64,000 bases of DNA from Bacillota bacterium (GCA_023457255.1 JAEWMB010000042.1:1-64000), one strand, 5' to 3'. Positions 43,471 to 52,543 are shown, counted from the stretch's first letter. Program-made: numbers and translations. Notes: a model not told the origin generated them from the letters alone.

Positions 43471-44388
43471 ATGCCGCGAAAGACCTTAGGGCATGCGTTT
43501 GCTCTATTTACGATTCTAATCTGGGGGACAACATTCATCGCCAGTAAGATGTTATTAACAGAATTTACTCCGTTTCAAATTATGTTTATGCGCTTTCTTG
43601 TTGCTTATGTCGTATTGTTTGTCATGAATCACAAATTACATAAGATAATATGGAAAGATGAGATTATGTTCTGCCTGCTTGCCATATTTGGAAGCACGCT
43701 GTATTTTATCTGTGAGAACATTGCGCTCACATACACATTGGCATCGAATGTTGGCATCATTATTGCATTAGCTCCAATATTAACAGCTTTGTCAGCACAC
43801 TTTACCACAAAAGATGAACGGTTACACAAAGGAATTTTCTATGGGTTTTGCATTGCTTTTATCGGAGTTATTTTCGTAGTGTTTAATGGAACTGTATTGC
43901 TTAAATTAAATCCTATGGGAGATATTTTGTCTTTCCTTGCAGCAGTTATGTGGGCAGTGTATTCCACCTTATTAAAGCGTTGTGTACATAAATACGATGG
44001 CATCTATTTAACAAGACGAGTTGTATTTTATGCAATACTTACGACATTACCTTTAGTCGTAATGGAAAATAAGCGTTTTCCTCTGGAAACATTAAAAGAG
44101 CCTAAATTATTCTTAAGTTTAATGCTCCTTGGTATTTTAGGCAGTGGAATCTGCTATGTTACCTGGAATTATGCTATAAAATGGCTTGGTATTGTTATTA
44201 CGAATAATTATATTTATCTGAATCCGTTTGTTACTATGATTGCGGCCGGGATACTTCTAGGTGAACCTGTAACTATTATGGGGCTGCTTGGAGCGGTATT
44301 GATTATTGGCGGAATTATTGTATCGGACCGGTTTTTAGGCAATGGAAAGAAAGAATCTAAAAATTATGAGATTGGGAAGGAATTATAG
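43471..44388 (+). CDS. EamA/DMT-family transporter
   Basis: A 305-residue membrane protein with ten helices made of two EamA repeats. The start has FALFTILIWGTTFIASKMLL, and the second half begins GDILSFLAAVMWAVYSTLLKR; both carry the W-x-T/S pattern of drug/metabolite exporters, and the C-terminal end has LGEPVTIMGLLGAVLIIGGIIV. ATG 43471 follows GAGGAGG; the promoter placement excludes the longer frame. The next gene, a YitT-like protein, starts 12 bases downstream, so they are probably co-transcribed. Substrate unknown. Confidence 0.9.
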   Translation: MPRKTLGHAFALFTILIWGTTFIASKMLLTEFTPFQIMFMRFLVAYVVLFVMNHKLHKIIWKDEIMFCLLAIFGSTLYFICENIALTYTLASNVGIIIALAPILTALSAHFTTKDERLHKGIFYGFCIAFIGVIFVVFNGTVLLKLNPMGDILSFLAAVMWAVYSTLLKRCVHKYDGIYLTRRVVFYAILTTLPLVVMENKRFPLETLKEPKLFLSLMLLGILGSGICYVTWNYAIKWLGIVITNNYIYLNPFVTMIAAGILLGEPVTIMGLLGAVLIIGGIIVSDRFLGNGKKESKNYEIGKEL

Positions 44389-44400
44389 GAACATAGTGTC

Positions 44401-45390
44401 ATGAAGGAAAAGGAAAACATGGGGATAAAGGGAAAAGAAACACAACCGAAGGCAGAACAAGAGGTACAGCCTGGAGGGAAGGAAGCAGTACAAACTGTTA
44501 CGGTAAAGGTTGAAACAAAGAATAAAGTTGAAATTATGGAAGTTAATCCAATGAAAAGAATGGTCAATGAGTACTTATTAATTACATTTAGTGTAATTCT
44601 TATCATGATGGGATCTTATTATTTTAAATTCCCAAATGATTTCACCTTTGGCGGAGTTACCGGTTTATCTGTTGTAATTGGTAAGCTTGGAGTAATGACC
44701 CCCGGTGCTGCAAACCTTGCATTAAATATTATCTTGCTATTCATTGGTTTTCTGTTTTTAGGCCGAGGCTTTGGTATAAAAACAGTGTACTCCAGTTTAT
44801 TACTATCTTTTGGTTTATATATTATGGAGTTTATTGATCCGGTAAATGCACCGTTAACAGATGAGCCGTTTTTGGAACTTATTTTTGCTGTGGCACTTCC
44901 AGCAGCCGGTGCCGCTATTTTATTCCGCATTGGAGCATCGGGTGGCGGTACTGATATCATTGCTATGATAATTAATAAGTATACGAAGAGTTCTGTAGGC
45001 AAGGCGTTATTGTGGTCCGATGTTTTAATTACCTTAAGCGCAGTATTTATACTAAGCTTTAAAACCTTCTTGTTTTCTGTGCTGGGCATGTTTTTAAAGT
45101 CGTTTGTCATTGATGACTTAATTGAAAGTATGAATCAGTGTAAATATATGAATATTATTTGTACAAAACCAGACCTGATTTGCGATTATATCACACATGA
45201 ATTGAAAAGGAGTGCTACGATATGCCAGGCAGAGGGAGCATATAGCCACACCCAAAAAAGCTTAATTTTAACTGCCATGAAACCTGCGCAGGCGAACAAA
45301 TTAAGAATTTACCTTGCGAAAGTTGATCCTTCAGCATTTACTACTATTATAAAAACAAGTGAGATTATTGGAAAAGGATTTTTAAAGTAA
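44401..45390 (+). CDS. YitT-family membrane protein with an extended charged N-terminus
   Basis: A 329-residue protein. Five to six helices (about 58-240) form a YitT/DUF161 domain (FTFGGVTGLSVVIGKLG; RIGASGGGTDIIAMIINKYT), and the C-terminal 90 residues are a DUF2179 domain (YMNIICTKPDLICDYITHEL...GAYSHTQKSLILTA). The first 50 residues are highly charged and not usual for the family; a start at 44419, preceded by AAGGAAAAGG, would shorten this. Function in the family is not established. It lies directly behind the EamA transporter. Confidence 0.88.
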   Translation: MKEKENMGIKGKETQPKAEQEVQPGGKEAVQTVTVKVETKNKVEIMEVNPMKRMVNEYLLITFSVILIMMGSYYFKFPNDFTFGGVTGLSVVIGKLGVMTPGAANLALNIILLFIGFLFLGRGFGIKTVYSSLLLSFGLYIMEFIDPVNAPLTDEPFLELIFAVALPAAGAAILFRIGASGGGTDIIAMIINKYTKSSVGKALLWSDVLITLSAVFILSFKTFLFSVLGMFLKSFVIDDLIESMNQCKYMNIICTKPDLICDYITHELKRSATICQAEGAYSHTQKSLILTAMKPAQANKLRIYLAKVDPSAFTTIIKTSEIIGKGFLK

Positions 45391-45405
45391 TTCATTCTCA
45401 AAGAG

Positions 45406-45447
45406 TAAAGTGAGCGAAAGCAGTCAATTGTTTTCGCTCACTTTATT
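45406..45447 (+). terminator. Terminator after the YitT-like gene
   Basis: Perfect 14-bp arms TAAAGTGAGCGAAA (45406-45419) and 45432-45445, followed by TTTATTTATT. Confidence 0.85.
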
Positions 45448-45541
45448 TATTTATTCAGATACAAAACCTATCTATTCCTATGTGTCTTTCCATCCGCTCT
45501 CTCTATAAGTAAATGACCTCGAAGCTATGAACTTTCCTTTC

Positions 45542-45616
45542 AGTTTTAAGCTAAAACTATAGGTAAAACAAGGAAAATAATCTGGGTATTCAGAATAAAA
45601 AAACCTAAGATATAAT
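45542..45616 (+). promoter_or_regulatory. Promoter region of the GH5 cellulase with an inverted repeat
   Basis: A -10 TATAAT is at 45611-45616 without a convincing -35 box. Upstream, AGTTTTA-AGC-TAAAACT (45542-45558) is a perfect interrupted palindrome about 53 bases from the -10 box, a plausible activator or repressor site. Confidence 0.45.
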
Positions 45617-45657
45617 AGATATGGTCACTATCATAATATTAATGGAGGGTTTACATT

Positions 45658-47619
45658 ATGAGGATTTGGAAAAAGATTGTAGCAGTAAGCTTATGCGCAG
45701 CATTTGTCCTTATGGGACTTGGCAGCTCAAGATTAACTGCGAAAGCAATGGAAGAAACAGTCAGTGCATCCCAAACCTATGTCAATGCTATGAATCCTGG
45801 ATGGAATCTGGGAAATACGTTTGATGGCTTTGACACAGGCGGAGACAGGGGAGAAGAGTCATGGGGAAATCCTAAGGTCACAAAAGAGTTAATAAAAACA
45901 ATAAAGGAACAAGGGTTTCATAGTATAAGAATGCCATTTACCAGTGTTATGAGAACGGGAGAGGCACCGGATTATAAACTCGATGAAACATTTCTTGCAA
46001 GATATGCAGAAGTGGTGAACTGGGCATTGGACGAAGGGCTGTATGTTATGATAAACCTTCATCATGACTCTTGGAACTGGGCAGCCGCGATTGGAGCCGA
46101 TTGGGATAGCGGTACATCGATAGCCCGGTATAAAGCGATATGGACCCAACTTGCAGATTATTTTAAAGATTATCCGGAGAAGGTTTGCTTTGAATCTTTA
46201 AATGAGCCACAGTTTTGGAGTGGAGACGAAGCAAGACAGCTTGAGATTAATGATGAGGTAAATCAGGCATTTTATGATATTGTAAGAAATTCCGGCGGGA
46301 AGAATGGAACCCGTATGTTAGTATTGCCTACCCTGAATACGAATGATTCTCAAAGCAGATGCGATGCTCTTTATAATATGATTAAGGAATTAAAGGATGA
46401 AAATATCATTGCAACATTTCATTACTATGGTTTTTGGCCATTTAGCACCAACATAGCGGGTACAACTACAATGGATGCCACAGTAGTCAGTGAACTAGAA
46501 GCAGCGTTTGACCGTGTATACAATACTTTTACCAAGAATGGTATTGGTATAATTTGCGGTGAGTATGGATTGCTTGGATTTGATAAGTCCTTAAATGCAA
46601 TTGAGCACGGAGAAGTATTAAAATATTTTGATTACATTAATTACTATTCCAGAAAAACTAACATCCCATTAATGCTTTGGGATAACGGCCAGCATATGAG
46701 CCGTACAAAATATGTTTGGGGAGATCAATCACTCTATAATACAATCAAGGCTTCCTGGACAGGACGTTCCTCTTATACGGAAACAGACCGGGTATTTTTA
46801 AAGGAAGATACTGCGAATAAAAGTATTATCTTAGGCTTAACCTTAAATGGCAACCGGCTGGAGAAAGTATATTATGGAGATGAGCTGTTAACTAATGTAA
46901 AAGATTATGTTTCTACTCCTGATAAATTTATCTTAAAGCCATCCTTTGTTAAGGGTATAGTATCCGGTGAATATGGAGAAATAGCAAAGCTTAGGCTGGT
47001 ATTTTCTGATGGAGCCGACTGGATGCTTTACATCAACTACTGCAAGGCTCCGGTAGTTTTGGAAGGCAGTGGGGATAAGTCGGGTTATGTGATACCAATA
47101 GAGTTTCATGGTAATGTACTTTCTACTCTGGAAGCTGTAAAGGAAGATGGAAGTGGTGTCGGACCTCAGAACTGGACTAGTTATAAAGAGTATGATTATG
47201 CATTTTCCGTAGATGATAAAGCAGGAACCGTAACTTTTACGGATAAGTTTTTCAATGAAGCTGAGGATAGTACGGTTCTGGTAACATTCCATTTTCAAAA
47301 TGGCACAACAGCAAAAACGAAATTTACAATCGCAGGAGATAAAGTTTATGTTACAAAAGAGATTGACGTGGATGGTGAAGATAAGAAAACGGATGCAGCA
47401 GAGCCGATAAAGGAAGATTCTGAGAAAGAAAATACGGAGAAAGAAAAACCGGTAAAGGAAGAACTTTATGTAGTACAAAAGGGTGACAGCCTTTGGAAGA
47501 TAGCGAAGAAACTTTTTGGAAAAGGTAGTGAATGGACAAAGTTATATCAATGGAATAAGGATATTATCAAAAATCCTGATTTCATTCAGATTGGTCAGGA
47601 ATTGGTGATTAAGAAATAG
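45658..47619 (+). CDS. Secreted GH5 endoglucanase with CBM_X2/CBM46-like modules and a C-terminal LysM
   Basis: A 653-residue modular enzyme. Signal peptide about 1-31. The GH5 domain (about 35-370) has GWNLGNTFDGF, HSIRMPF, MINLHHDSW, CFESLNEPQFW with the acid/base Glu, and IICGEYGLLG with the nucleophile Glu, consistent with GH5 subfamily 4 beta-1,4-glucanases. An Ig-like CBM_X2 module (about 375-455) and a CBM46-like module (about 460-565) follow, as in Bacillus GH5-CBM46 enzymes. After a Lys/Glu-rich linker, a LysM repeat (YVVQKGDSLWKIAKKLFGKG...IGQELVIKK) ends the protein. LysM binds peptidoglycan, so the cellulase is probably held at the cell wall. TGGAGGG precedes the ATG. Confidence 0.93.
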   Translation: MRIWKKIVAVSLCAAFVLMGLGSSRLTAKAMEETVSASQTYVNAMNPGWNLGNTFDGFDTGGDRGEESWGNPKVTKELIKTIKEQGFHSIRMPFTSVMRTGEAPDYKLDETFLARYAEVVNWALDEGLYVMINLHHDSWNWAAAIGADWDSGTSIARYKAIWTQLADYFKDYPEKVCFESLNEPQFWSGDEARQLEINDEVNQAFYDIVRNSGGKNGTRMLVLPTLNTNDSQSRCDALYNMIKELKDENIIATFHYYGFWPFSTNIAGTTTMDATVVSELEAAFDRVYNTFTKNGIGIICGEYGLLGFDKSLNAIEHGEVLKYFDYINYYSRKTNIPLMLWDNGQHMSRTKYVWGDQSLYNTIKASWTGRSSYTETDRVFLKEDTANKSIILGLTLNGNRLEKVYYGDELLTNVKDYVSTPDKFILKPSFVKGIVSGEYGEIAKLRLVFSDGADWMLYINYCKAPVVLEGSGDKSGYVIPIEFHGNVLSTLEAVKEDGSGVGPQNWTSYKEYDYAFSVDDKAGTVTFTDKFFNEAEDSTVLVTFHFQNGTTAKTKFTIAGDKVYVTKEIDVDGEDKKTDAAEPIKEDSEKENTEKEKPVKEELYVVQKGDSLWKIAKKLFGKGSEWTKLYQWNKDIIKNPDFIQIGQELVIKK

Positions 47620-47640
47620 TTTAAAAGCAAATACATAAAG

Positions 47641-47686
47641 AAAGGCTCTCTTTTATGAAGACATCATATACTGGAGAGCCTTTTTA
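47641..47686 (+). terminator. Terminator after the GH5 gene
   Basis: AAAGGCTCTC (47641-47650) pairs with GAGAGCCTTT (47674-47683), followed by T residues. Confidence 0.85.
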
Positions 47687-47825
47687 TGAGAAAAAACGGT
47701 GTAAAACCTGATTTTTTAATTCATAATTAGGAGAATCTTATATTATAGTAATAAATAACAACAATATATCAAATAAGTTAAAGGAATTATACAAAATGTC
47801 TGTCTATATTTGTCTAATTTTAACA

Positions 47826-47854
47826 TTGTAAATTGTTGACAGGTTCGATATAAT
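47826..47854 (+). promoter_or_regulatory. Promoter of the GH26 mannanase gene
   Basis: TTGTAA (47826-47831), 17 bases, TATAAT (47849-47854). A second -35-like TTGACA overlaps at 47836. The leader of about 165 bases holds a GGAAAAG/CTTTTCC stem near 47900-47940 of unknown role. Confidence 0.6.
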
Positions 47855-48025
47855 TTTTAATAGGTAAAATATAGATGTTAAGTATGTGCAGTACTCTCGG
47901 AAAAGATTAAGCTCAGGACCATTCCGGTTTATGCTTTTCCTTTATTATAGAAGTTCTTCTTACATAAGCCGATAGTTTTGATTTTTTGTATTTCCGGGCG
48001 TAAAAAAATCAAGGAGGGTATTTTA

Positions 48026-50182
48026 ATGATAAGAGGTAAAAAGAGAGTAATTGCAATGGCGGTATCCTTATGGGTTGCGGTAGCCTTGCTATTTACTGGT
48101 GTACCTGGAGCAGCAGGATTGATGACAGGTGCAAAAAGCGGAACGAAGGTTCAAGCTGCTGAAAAATTTTCAACAAAATTAGAGGCAGAGAATGGTACCA
48201 TGACGGGAGATGTCACGGCGGAAAACACAAGGCTTGGGTACAGCGGTACCGGATATGCCACCGGGTTTACCCAAAGCAGTAACAATTCCTGGTCAGCATC
48301 TGTAGTGATACCGGCAACTGGTCACTATACCTTTACAATCAGAAGTGCTGCGGACAGCTATAAAGAAAATCATCTTTATATTAATGGCGCACAATCTGGT
48401 GTTATTTATAGCACAGGTGATAGCAAATGGGGAGATACTGTCATCGAAAGTGTATATTTAGAGGCCGGAACTGTTACTTTATCTGTAAAAGAATATTGGG
48501 GTTGGTTTGATCTAGATTATATTGCGATAGAGGCAGGCAGCGGCGTTGATAACTCAGTTTATCAGAAAGCAACGTCAACACTTGTAAATCCTAATGCAAA
48601 TGAAAAAACAAAAAATATCATGGCATACTTAAAGAGCATCTACGGGAAAAAGACATTATCAGGACAATCCTGTACATTAAATGCCAGTACTGAAATTGAA
48701 ACATTATATAGAACAACCGGTAAATACCCGGCAATCCGCATGCTAGATTTTATTTTTTGTTCTCCGGCAAGTGACTGGCACTCCACAGGTGAGGTCGATT
48801 TAGCACTTGATTGGGATAAAAAGGGAGGACTTACGACATTTCAATGGCATTGGCACGCTCCAAAAGGCGGCGCAGCTTTTTATACGGACAAAACAACATT
48901 TGATCTATCTAAAGCGGTAACGGCAGAGAATATTAGCAGATTGCCATTAGCAGAGGTGAAAGCCTTATATGACACCGGAAAAATTTCAGAAGAATGTTAT
49001 CTTATGGTACGTGACATAGATGCAATCTCCGGATATCTAAAGCAATTGCAAGATGCTGGTGTTACAGTTCTTTGGAGACCGCTTCATGAAGCAAGCGGCG
49101 GATGGTTCTGGTGGGGAGCTGCAGGAAGTGATTCGTACCTTTGGTTGTATCGTTTAATGTTTGACCGGCAGACGAACTATCATAAATTAAACAATTTGAT
49201 ATGGGTATGGAACGGACAGGATGCAGCTTGGTATCCGGGGGATGCCTATTGTGATATCGTTGGTACGGATATTTATGCGGACAATCACAACTATAGCGCT
49301 CAGACCGATCAATTTATGAAAACTGTAAATTATGCAAATGGAAATAAAATGGCTGCACTTAGTGAAAATGGTGTAATGCTTGATCCGTCGTTAATGACGA
49401 GAGATAATACCTTTTGGTTATGGTTTGCAGTCTGGTACGGAGATTTCCTTATTGATTATTCAGGTAACTTAAATGGTACTTACACGGAAGCGGCTATGGT
49501 GAAAAAAGTATACACCAGTAGTGAAGTAATAACCTTAGATGAGTTACCTAATTTTAATGGAACTACACCAACGGTAACGCCGACAGTGACGCCGACGGTA
49601 ACGCCGACAGTGACACCAACGGTAACGCCGACAGTGACACCAACGGTAACACCGACAGTGACACCAACGGTAACGCCAACAATTACACCAACGGTAACAC
49701 CATCCGTTACACCGATTCCTGGCGATTTTACGCTTTCTTTAACGAATACCGGTAACACGAATACTTCAACGAATACAATTAATGCTAATTTTAAAATCAA
49801 GCATGAAACAGGAAGCGATATCGATTTATCCAAGCTTGTAATTCGTTATTATTATACGAAGGATGGAACTGCGCAGGAGAATTTTTATTGTGACACTGCG
49901 GCAGTGCAATTAAATAAAGCTCCTTGGTATAATACATATAATTCAGTGGTGAATGGAAAATTTCAATCAATGGCGGTAGTGAAAGCAAAAGCAGATTCCT
50001 ATCTTGATATAACGTTAAATACAGCGGATAAATTATCTTCTGATTCAACCTTAATAGTAAATGTCAGGTTTCATAAGAGTGACTGGAGTCTTTATAACCA
50101 AGAGAATGATTATTCTTATGGAGACAATACCAAGGTTGTTGTGTATTATAATGGCAAGTTGATACTAGGTGTAGAGCCGTAA
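48026..50182 (+). CDS. Secreted CBM35-GH26-CBM3 mannanase
   Basis: A 718-residue modular enzyme. Signal peptide about 1-45. A CBM35-like module (about 50-170: KLEAENGTMTGDV...GYSGTGYATGF...WGWFDLDYIAIEAG) is followed by a GH26 domain (about 185-500) with TLSGQSCT, VLWRPLHEASGGWFWWG carrying the acid/base Glu, and AALSENGVM carrying the nucleophile Glu. A Pro/Thr/Val linker of about 14 TPTV units leads to a CBM3 module (about 560-718) with GSDIDLSKLVIRYYYT...APWYNTYNSVVNG. It should cleave beta-mannan at the cell exterior while binding crystalline cellulose. ATG 48026 follows AAGGAGGG. Confidence 0.95.
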   Translation: MIRGKKRVIAMAVSLWVAVALLFTGVPGAAGLMTGAKSGTKVQAAEKFSTKLEAENGTMTGDVTAENTRLGYSGTGYATGFTQSSNNSWSASVVIPATGHYTFTIRSAADSYKENHLYINGAQSGVIYSTGDSKWGDTVIESVYLEAGTVTLSVKEYWGWFDLDYIAIEAGSGVDNSVYQKATSTLVNPNANEKTKNIMAYLKSIYGKKTLSGQSCTLNASTEIETLYRTTGKYPAIRMLDFIFCSPASDWHSTGEVDLALDWDKKGGLTTFQWHWHAPKGGAAFYTDKTTFDLSKAVTAENISRLPLAEVKALYDTGKISEECYLMVRDIDAISGYLKQLQDAGVTVLWRPLHEASGGWFWWGAAGSDSYLWLYRLMFDRQTNYHKLNNLIWVWNGQDAAWYPGDAYCDIVGTDIYADNHNYSAQTDQFMKTVNYANGNKMAALSENGVMLDPSLMTRDNTFWLWFAVWYGDFLIDYSGNLNGTYTEAAMVKKVYTSSEVITLDELPNFNGTTPTVTPTVTPTVTPTVTPTVTPTVTPTVTPTVTPTVTPTITPTVTPSVTPIPGDFTLSLTNTGNTNTSTNTINANFKIKHETGSDIDLSKLVIRYYYTKDGTAQENFYCDTAAVQLNKAPWYNTYNSVVNGKFQSMAVVKAKADSYLDITLNTADKLSSDSTLIVNVRFHKSDWSLYNQENDYSYGDNTKVVVYYNGKLILGVEP
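49567..49710 (+). repeat. Tandem 12-bp repeats encoding the TPTV linker
   Basis: A run of near-identical 12-base units (forms of ACNCCNACNGTN) encodes (T-P-T-V)n between the GH26 and CBM3 modules. Units alternate in the third codon position (gtaacgccgaca, gtgacaccaacg), which shows duplication of longer blocks. Copy number is likely to vary. Confidence 0.9.
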
Positions 50183-50240
50183 TTCCGCTGACATAGGGAA
50201 AGGTTCATAAATTTGGTTATTTTATAAGGTATTAATAAAG

Positions 50241-50287
50241 AGGTCTTTTGCTTCCTAGCGTAATAGGGAAAAGCAAAAGATCTTTTT
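50241..50287 (+). terminator. Terminator after the GH26 gene
   Basis: GGTCTTTTGCTTCCTA (from 50242) pairs with TAGGGAAAAGCAAAAGATC (to 50282) with small irregularities, followed by TTTTT. Confidence 0.8.
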
Positions 50288-50290
50288 AAT

Positions 50291-50425
50291 CCTACTGTTT
50301 GCCACATACGCCGTAGTTCCATAAAACTATTCAAAAGGAGCGTGGGGACTCATGATATCGGCGAATCATTAGATTCTTTTGATGAAGTAGTGCGCTTGAA
50401 TAATGGGCAGATTGTCACATAGGAT
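50291..50425 (+). pseudogene. Possible decayed gene fragment
   Basis: A stretch without start codon reads through about 45 codons to a stop at 50423 and includes GTHDIGESLDSFDEVVRLNN. The IDSFDEVVRLNN-like phrase resembles the L motif of sialyltransferase-type (GT29) enzymes. The rest of the 400-base gap is AT-rich and shows no complete gene. The match is short and rests on memory of the motif, so this is tentative. Confidence 0.25.
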
Positions 50426-50592
50426 TCCTCAAAAAGAAAAGTTACAGCGACTGGTGTTAATCAAAGACTTCCTGATTTCTCGTAAACATAGAATAGAATT
50501 ATTTAGTTTGGTGAATATAGAGAATAAATGGTGTAATAGTATTCCTAAGCAAATAGCTTTATTATAATACGTGCTATAAAATGAGGTGGACC

Positions 50593-51432
50593 ATGGGGAA
50601 AAAGTCATGTTTGAATTTTTGTGAGATCTTAGAAAATATTATGTCGGCAGCTCCCGAGGTAAAAACAGCAATAGAAAATGCAATGGAACTGGCAGGTTAT
50701 ACGGAATGCGAACGTATCTATGTCGGTTCCTATTTTTGCAGCCAGTATATACTGAATTTATCAGCAGAATTGATTAAAAAAGTAGTAATGGAAGCAAAAG
50801 CAATGGGTATGAAAATAACGTTGGTATTACCGATGTTTACAGAAAAAGATTTAGAAAGCGGTAAAGATAAAATCCATGAGTTCTCTTCCTATTTTCATAA
50901 GGAAGTAGATGAAATTACAGTGAATGATTATGGTATGATGGAATATATTCATAAAAAATATCAGATACCGCTTAATTTGGGAAGGCTTATGTTTAAGGAT
51001 TACCGGGATCCCAGATATGAGGAGTACTACCGTCATTCCAGCAAACCAAAGTACTTTACAAAACGTTTGATGCAAATCTGCAAGCAGTATCAGGTGACCG
51101 GATTAGAGCTTGATATAACACATGAGAGAATTGATTTATCGGATGCGCCGTCAAAAATAAAGCTTGCGGTTCATGTTCCCTATAGCTATATGACAGTGGG
51201 TATGGTTTGTGAATTTGCTTCGATACCATATGAGATAACAAAGAAATTCCGGCCGAATCTTTCCTGTCATAAAGAGTGTTTAAGAAACCGAATTAGCTAT
51301 CATATGTTAGAAGATAGGAAATATCTTAAGATTGGACGTACGGTGTATTTTGACCACAAGGATGGTAAGGTTTGCGGTGATAGAAATTACCGTGAAATAT
51401 ATGCACCAATTGATTTGGGGGTGAAGGCGTGA
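50593..51432 (+). CDS. U32-like protein, subunit 1 of a coupled pair
   Basis: A 279-residue protein related to the first part of U32-family proteins (TIM-barrel-like pattern: RIYVGSYFCSQYIL, MKITLVLPMFTEKD, DEITVNDYGMMEYI, LNLGRLMFKDYRDPRY). Cysteines in PNLSCHKECLRN and KVCGD could bind a metal cluster with its partner. ATG 50593 follows GAGGTGG. It overlaps the next U32 gene by a GTGA junction. U32 proteins such as UbiU/UbiV and RlhA are often paired Fe-S proteins acting in hydroxylation or RNA/cofactor modification; a protease role is doubtful. Specific function unknown. Confidence 0.65.
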   Translation: MGKKSCLNFCEILENIMSAAPEVKTAIENAMELAGYTECERIYVGSYFCSQYILNLSAELIKKVVMEAKAMGMKITLVLPMFTEKDLESGKDKIHEFSSYFHKEVDEITVNDYGMMEYIHKKYQIPLNLGRLMFKDYRDPRYEEYYRHSSKPKYFTKRLMQICKQYQVTGLELDITHERIDLSDAPSKIKLAVHVPYSYMTVGMVCEFASIPYEITKKFRPNLSCHKECLRNRISYHMLEDRKYLKIGRTVYFDHKDGKVCGDRNYREIYAPIDLGVKA

Positions 51433-52388
51433 ATATCTTAGTTCCCTTAAATAGTGCCGTACATTTAAAGGATTATATGAAGTGTGGTGCCAGAGAATTT
51501 TACATTGGCTTCTATGATAAAGAATGGGCGGAAGTATTTGGTGAATATGCCGATATTAACCGCCTCACTGGATTTAAAGAGAATGCTAATCCGAATAATC
51601 TGGAAGAAATGATACAGGTAATTGAAACAATAAAAGAGCAAGATGGGATTGTATTTGTAACGTTTAATTCCAGTAGTTATAGTGAGAAGCAGTTAGAGTA
51701 TATCAGAAATTATTTTAAACGGCTGGCAAAAACTAATGTAGATGGCGTCATTGTTTCTTGTATTGAGCTAGTTGAGATAGCGGTGGAAGAGGGATTAACT
51801 GCCATTATCAGTACCATCAGCGGAATCTATAACTCTGACATGGCAAGATTTTATTATGAACGTGGGGCAAGCAGAATTATATTACCAAGAGATTTATCTC
51901 TTGATGAAATAGAAGCGATAAAGAAATCGGTACCACAGCCGGAATACGAGGTGTTTCTCATGCGAAACGGATGTACATTTTCAGATTCTAATTGTCTTGG
52001 TTTACATCGAAGGGAACAGAATTCTTTTTGTAGCTGTTTATTGGGTTCTGAGAATGAATTTGAGAAACCGGTGGAGGATTTTGAACTCCGTCATCAGATG
52101 GAGTTCAATAATATTCTTTATAATCAGTATTATCACAACATGGCATGTGGAATGTGTGCCATTTATCGATTGCTGGAACTGGGGATTTCTGCGGGGAAGA
52201 TCGTTGGGAGGTCTGATGATTGGGAAAATATCTGTGCGGATATCAAGGATGTTTATGAAAATATCCAGATAGCTTATGATAGTAAATCAGAAGAGGAGTA
52301 TAAAAAACGTATGGTATTTCCGAAGAACAGCAGACATATTTGTAAACTTGGTTTATGCTGCTATTATCCGGAAGCAAGATTTAATTAA
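51429..52388 (+). CDS. U32-family protein, subunit 2 of a coupled pair
   Basis: A 319-residue U32-family protein with the usual barrel beginning MNILVPLNSAVHLKDYMKCGAREFYIGF and IILPRDLSLDEIEAIKK. A cysteine cluster, NGCTFSDSNCLG (CX6C) then FCSCLLG, MACGMC and HICKLGLCCYYP, fits the four-cysteine Fe-S site known in UbiU/UbiV-type proteins plus extra cysteines. It begins at a GTG, overlapping the previous gene, with GGGGGTG upstream. The two proteins are expected to form a heterodimer. Substrate unknown. Confidence 0.8.
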   Translation: MNILVPLNSAVHLKDYMKCGAREFYIGFYDKEWAEVFGEYADINRLTGFKENANPNNLEEMIQVIETIKEQDGIVFVTFNSSSYSEKQLEYIRNYFKRLAKTNVDGVIVSCIELVEIAVEEGLTAIISTISGIYNSDMARFYYERGASRIILPRDLSLDEIEAIKKSVPQPEYEVFLMRNGCTFSDSNCLGLHRREQNSFCSCLLGSENEFEKPVEDFELRHQMEFNNILYNQYYHNMACGMCAIYRLLELGISAGKIVGRSDDWENICADIKDVYENIQIAYDSKSEEEYKKRMVFPKNSRHICKLGLCCYYPEARFN

Positions 52389-52477
52389 TAATGTTATCCT
52401 ATTTCCTTTTCCTTCTTCTTTTGTATGATAGAGGGCATGTTTGTCTGCATCTAAAAGAAGATAATTTGTCTGGCAGA

Positions 52478-52506
52478 TTGACACGCTTTATGATATATGA
52501 TAATAT
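52478..52506 (+). promoter_or_regulatory. Strong promoter before the degenerate ABC ATPase gene
   Basis: Perfect TTGACA (52478-52483), 17 bases, TAATAT (52501-52506), about 38 bases before the start codon. Confidence 0.75.
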
Positions 52507-52543
52507 AATATCTTTTTGACAGTAAACAGGAAAGGTAAAAGGT

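Noticed and set aside
44619..45110. 163-codon minus-strand frame inside the YitT-like gene
   Set aside because: Opposite-strand shadow of a membrane protein; no ribosome site and no family pattern.
46933..47478. 181-codon minus-strand frame inside the cellulase gene
   Set aside because: Low-complexity Phe/Leu/Arg shadow of Lys/Glu-rich coding sequence.
47861..48025. GH26 leader considered as a riboswitch
   Set aside because: A GGAAAAG/CTTTTCC stem is present, but no conserved core of any class I know could be aligned.
49567..49710. Regular repeats that could suggest a CRISPR-like array
   Set aside because: Units are 12 bases, lie in frame within a coding sequence and have no unique spacers.
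49480..49833. Open frame of 117 codons on the minus strand across the TPTV repeat
   Set aside because: It is the antisense of the repetitive linker; the GVTVGVTV pattern results from the repeat and has no ribosome site or domain.
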